Part shown: positions 62,737 through 64,000 of the stretch, piece after piece
Position numbering within the stretch: the stretch's first letter is position 1
Layout of the letters: each line of letters begins with the position of its first letter
Origin: a bacterium
GTDB lineage: Bacteria; Auribacterota; UBA3054
NCBI GenBank assembly: GCA_017557885.1
Contig: JAFYXV010000003.1
Coordinates: 196,902-260,901, forward strand
Length of the DNA: 64,000 bases
Direction of reading: 5' to 3'
Program-made: the position numbers and the translations under genes
Notes under the pieces: generated by a model
Databases searched by the model: none
Told to the model about the DNA's origin: nothing
The model's input: the letters and a program-made list of their open reading frames with translations, nothing else

Positions 62737-62813
62737 CCTTTACCGGGCCAATCTTCGGCAGCGTTTGCGCTCCGAAGCTTCCTGAGCGCCGATATCCTTT
62801 TTCAGGGTAAAAG
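62737..62813 (-). ncRNA. Candidate structured 5' leader RNA with mutually exclusive hairpins
   Basis: On the minus-strand transcript, an outer 8-bp helix pairs CTTTTACC (62813-62806) with GGTAAAGG (62744-62737). Inside, GCGCTC (62789-62784) can pair with GAGCGC (62772-62767), or CTTCGGAGCG (62777-62768) with CGCTgCCGAAG (62763-62753, one bulged G). The two inner hairpins share bases 62767-62772 and cannot coexist, as in a switching leader. I recognise no known riboswitch class. Confidence 0.45.
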
Positions 62814-62828
62814 CACACACAGTTGGAG

Positions 62829-62857
62829 ATTATATCAAAGCATTAAACGCATTTCAA
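62829..62857 (-). promoter_or_regulatory. Promoter of the PEP-CTERM-SUMF1 operon
   Basis: Minus-strand TTGAAA (62857-62852), 17 bases and a perfect TATAAT (62834-62829). Start ~62822, giving a ~120-nt leader. Confidence 0.75.
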
Positions 62858-62971
62858 GGGCTTAATGGTGTGTATGGATTAACCATCTGTATTACGCACA
62901 TTTATTTTTTAAGCTTTCAGTGAAAAAAGCACTTTTTTGCCTAAATTTGATTGAATTCAATTTTAAAAACG

Positions 62972-63008
62972 GCACAAAAAAAACGGGAGGGTGATCCCTC
63001 CCGTTTTG
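62972..63008 (-). terminator. Terminator of the partial Ig-like protein gene
   Basis: AAAACGGGAGGG / CCCTCCCGTTTT (about 62980-62991 and 62996-63007), perfect stem with a 4-nt loop; T-run on the minus strand. It lies 25 bases after the stop. Confidence 0.9.
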
Positions 63009-63031
63009 AACGCCTGTTCCTCGGATAAAAA

Positions 63032-64000
63032 TCAGAACCAGGGAGCGCTGCTTTTGTATTTGCCGGCGCTGTCCAGGAAAATATTGGTGGAACCCAGCGA
63101 CTGGTCGAGCTTGATCTCCAGAGGAACATATGTGTTGAAAGGCACCTTCTGGAGCTGTTCGTAGAATAGGCTGTTGGTGGTGAAGAGTTTCAGATCGCAG
63201 CGGATGAAATCCTTGTTGGGCTTGCCATGGATCTTGCCGCTGATCTTCTCGTCCGTATTCCTTACCTTGTAGTTGGAAACATAATCGTTCTGCCTGGTCC
63301 AGCCGCCCTGGGTAAGGGGGATCTCCACGCCGCCGAAAGTGATCTTGCCCTGGCCGTGGGGCGTTTCCCAGACCAGGTTCGTCTGGGTTATGTTGCTGAC
63401 GTAGAGGGAAAGCGAAGTGCGCTTCTTGTTGATCACCACTTTCTTGATCCTGAAATCCGTGCTGCCCCTGAAATAGGTCAAGCCCACGCTGTTGGTCAGA
63501 TGGCTCCCGCTCACGGCGTAGATCTTTATGTTGTTGTTGCCTTTGAATAAAGGAAGAGTCCCCGCCCAGTTGCCTTTCGCGTCAAGCTCCACCTTTGCGT
63601 CTTCGCCGTTCTGTCCTCTTACGGAGGCGTAAACGTTCGAGATGCCGCTGTCGGCATAAGCCGTGCCGTACACTTCCGTCTCGGTATCGTAAGTGAAATA
63701 TTTCTCCCCCGCCTTGTGGGACAAGAGCTCGATTTCCGGCTTGGCTTCCTTCGGGACTCTCAGGTTCACGAAGACCCAGTTCGTGTAGCCGTTCTCCGCC
63801 ACCGCGTAGGCTTTGATCTTGTTGGCGCCCTCTTCCAAATTCAGGGCGCACTGCCAGTTTGTCGTTCCTTCCGCGGTAAGATCCTTCGTGCCGGAAGCGC
63901 TCACCTGCTTAACGGTCACCTTCCTGATGCCGCTCGTATGGCTGGCCGTCCCTTTGAGGATGTAATCCCCCATCGCGGCGTCCACGTCGTCGTACTCGTC
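63032..64000 (-). CDS. Secreted or surface protein with Ig-like repeats (partial; N-terminus outside window)
   Basis: The frame is open to the right edge (reading DEYDDVDAAMGDYILKG at the edge), so at least 322 residues of a larger protein are present. Two ~90-residue Ig-like beta domains of the glucodextranase-B type are visible (KGTASHTSGIRKVTV... NLEEGANKIKAYAV; VYGTAYADSGISNVYA... LFKGNNNIKIYAV), then a different ~130-residue C-terminal domain rich in aromatic and basic residues, ending APWF. No PEP-CTERM tail. A GTG at 63985 is a possible but unlikely start. Probably exported; function unknown. Confidence 0.7.
   Translation of the reverse strand, partial: DEYDDVDAAMGDYILKGTASHTSGIRKVTVKQVSASGTKDLTAEGTTNWQCALNLEEGANKIKAYAVAENGYTNWVFVNLRVPKEAKPEIELLSHKAGEKYFTYDTETEVYGTAYADSGISNVYASVRGQNGEDAKVELDAKGNWAGTLPLFKGNNNIKIYAVSGSHLTNSVGLTYFRGSTDFRIKKVVINKKRTSLSLYVSNITQTNLVWETPHGQGKITFGGVEIPLTQGGWTRQNDYVSNYKVRNTDEKISGKIHGKPNKDFIRCDLKLFTTNSLFYEQLQKVPFNTYVPLEIKLDQSLGSTNIFLDSAGKYKSSAPWF

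Larger units (their letters stand above)
62703..63031. other. Intergenic region with promoter, structured leader and terminator
   Basis: No gene is seen in these 329 bases. From the right: the terminator of the Ig-like protein gene (62972-63007), ~115 bases of AT-rich sequence with nothing recognised, the promoter of the SUMF1 operon (62829-62857), and a ~120-nt leader with paired elements (62737-62813). Confidence 0.7.

Noticed and set aside
62737-62813. c-di-GMP-I (GEMM) riboswitch in the leader of the SUMF1 operon
   Set aside because: A GCGCAAA stretch recalls the class, but the conserved CACGCACAGGGCAAACC half is absent, so only an unclassified structured leader is claimed.

Overview
The window reads as a GC-rich chromosome fragment from a PVC-superphylum bacterium, most likely Kiritimatiellota/Lentisphaerota. 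The evidence is the V-type ATPase operon in the order also found in Chlamydia (E-DUF2764-A-B-D-I-K), a Lys/Ala/Pro-rich histone H1-like protein, several secreted proteins ending in PEP-CTERM-like tails, and tandem SUMF1-domain proteins. The taxonomic call is inference; there is no rRNA here to confirm it. No CRISPR array, prophage, insertion sequence, rRNA or tRNA gene was seen.

Layout. 1-16.5 kb is mostly housekeeping: the end of carB, the histone-like gene, an amidohydrolase, prfB-MORN protein-M20 peptidase, comEC, prs-lipoprotein-helicase, and nnr-mnmG-alr. 16.5-23.6 kb is the V-ATPase operon; its membrane ring subunit carries the residues that bind sodium in Enterococcus NtpK. 23.6-38.9 kb is the main accessory region: three paralogous secreted S8 proteases (1506, 1523 and 874 aa) with a LysM/TPR lipoprotein, an AEC transporter, a SixA-like phosphatase, and a small secreted protein that is a detached copy of the C-terminal domain of the third protease. 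39-44.5 kb has infA-rfbC-xer, a glycosyltransferase with a divergent RqcH, and an odd 2-hydroxyacid dehydrogenase. 44.6-47.2 kb is a large PEP-CTERM protein. 47.3-59.1 kb holds ispH, a Cho-like half-UvrC, ugd and tyrS, then an operon combining potassium transport (ktrB, ktrA, a CPA1 antiporter) with surface-polysaccharide genes (GT2, fcl, sugar-phosphate transferase) and tsaB. 59.2-62.7 kb is an operon of one PEP-CTERM protein and two SUMF1 proteins behind a strong promoter and a structured leader. The window ends in a partial secreted Ig-like protein.

How it fits together. Many genes support an elaborate cell surface: nucleotide-sugar synthesis, glycosyltransferases, a PGT, and PEP-CTERM cargo presumably handled by an exosortase outside the window. 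Ion homeostasis is concentrated here too (putative Na+ V-ATPase, KtrAB, K+/H+ or Na+/H+ antiporter). Several promoters have a TTGnnn-17-TAnnnT form, and three lie so close to the start codon that the mRNAs should be leaderless or nearly so.

Most novel signals: the subtilase cluster with its detachable C-terminal domain, the structured leader upstream of the SUMF1 operon, the inverted repeats at the histone-like gene promoter, and a run of housekeeping proteins with altered signature residues (RqcH, TyrRS, 2-hydroxyacid dehydrogenase).
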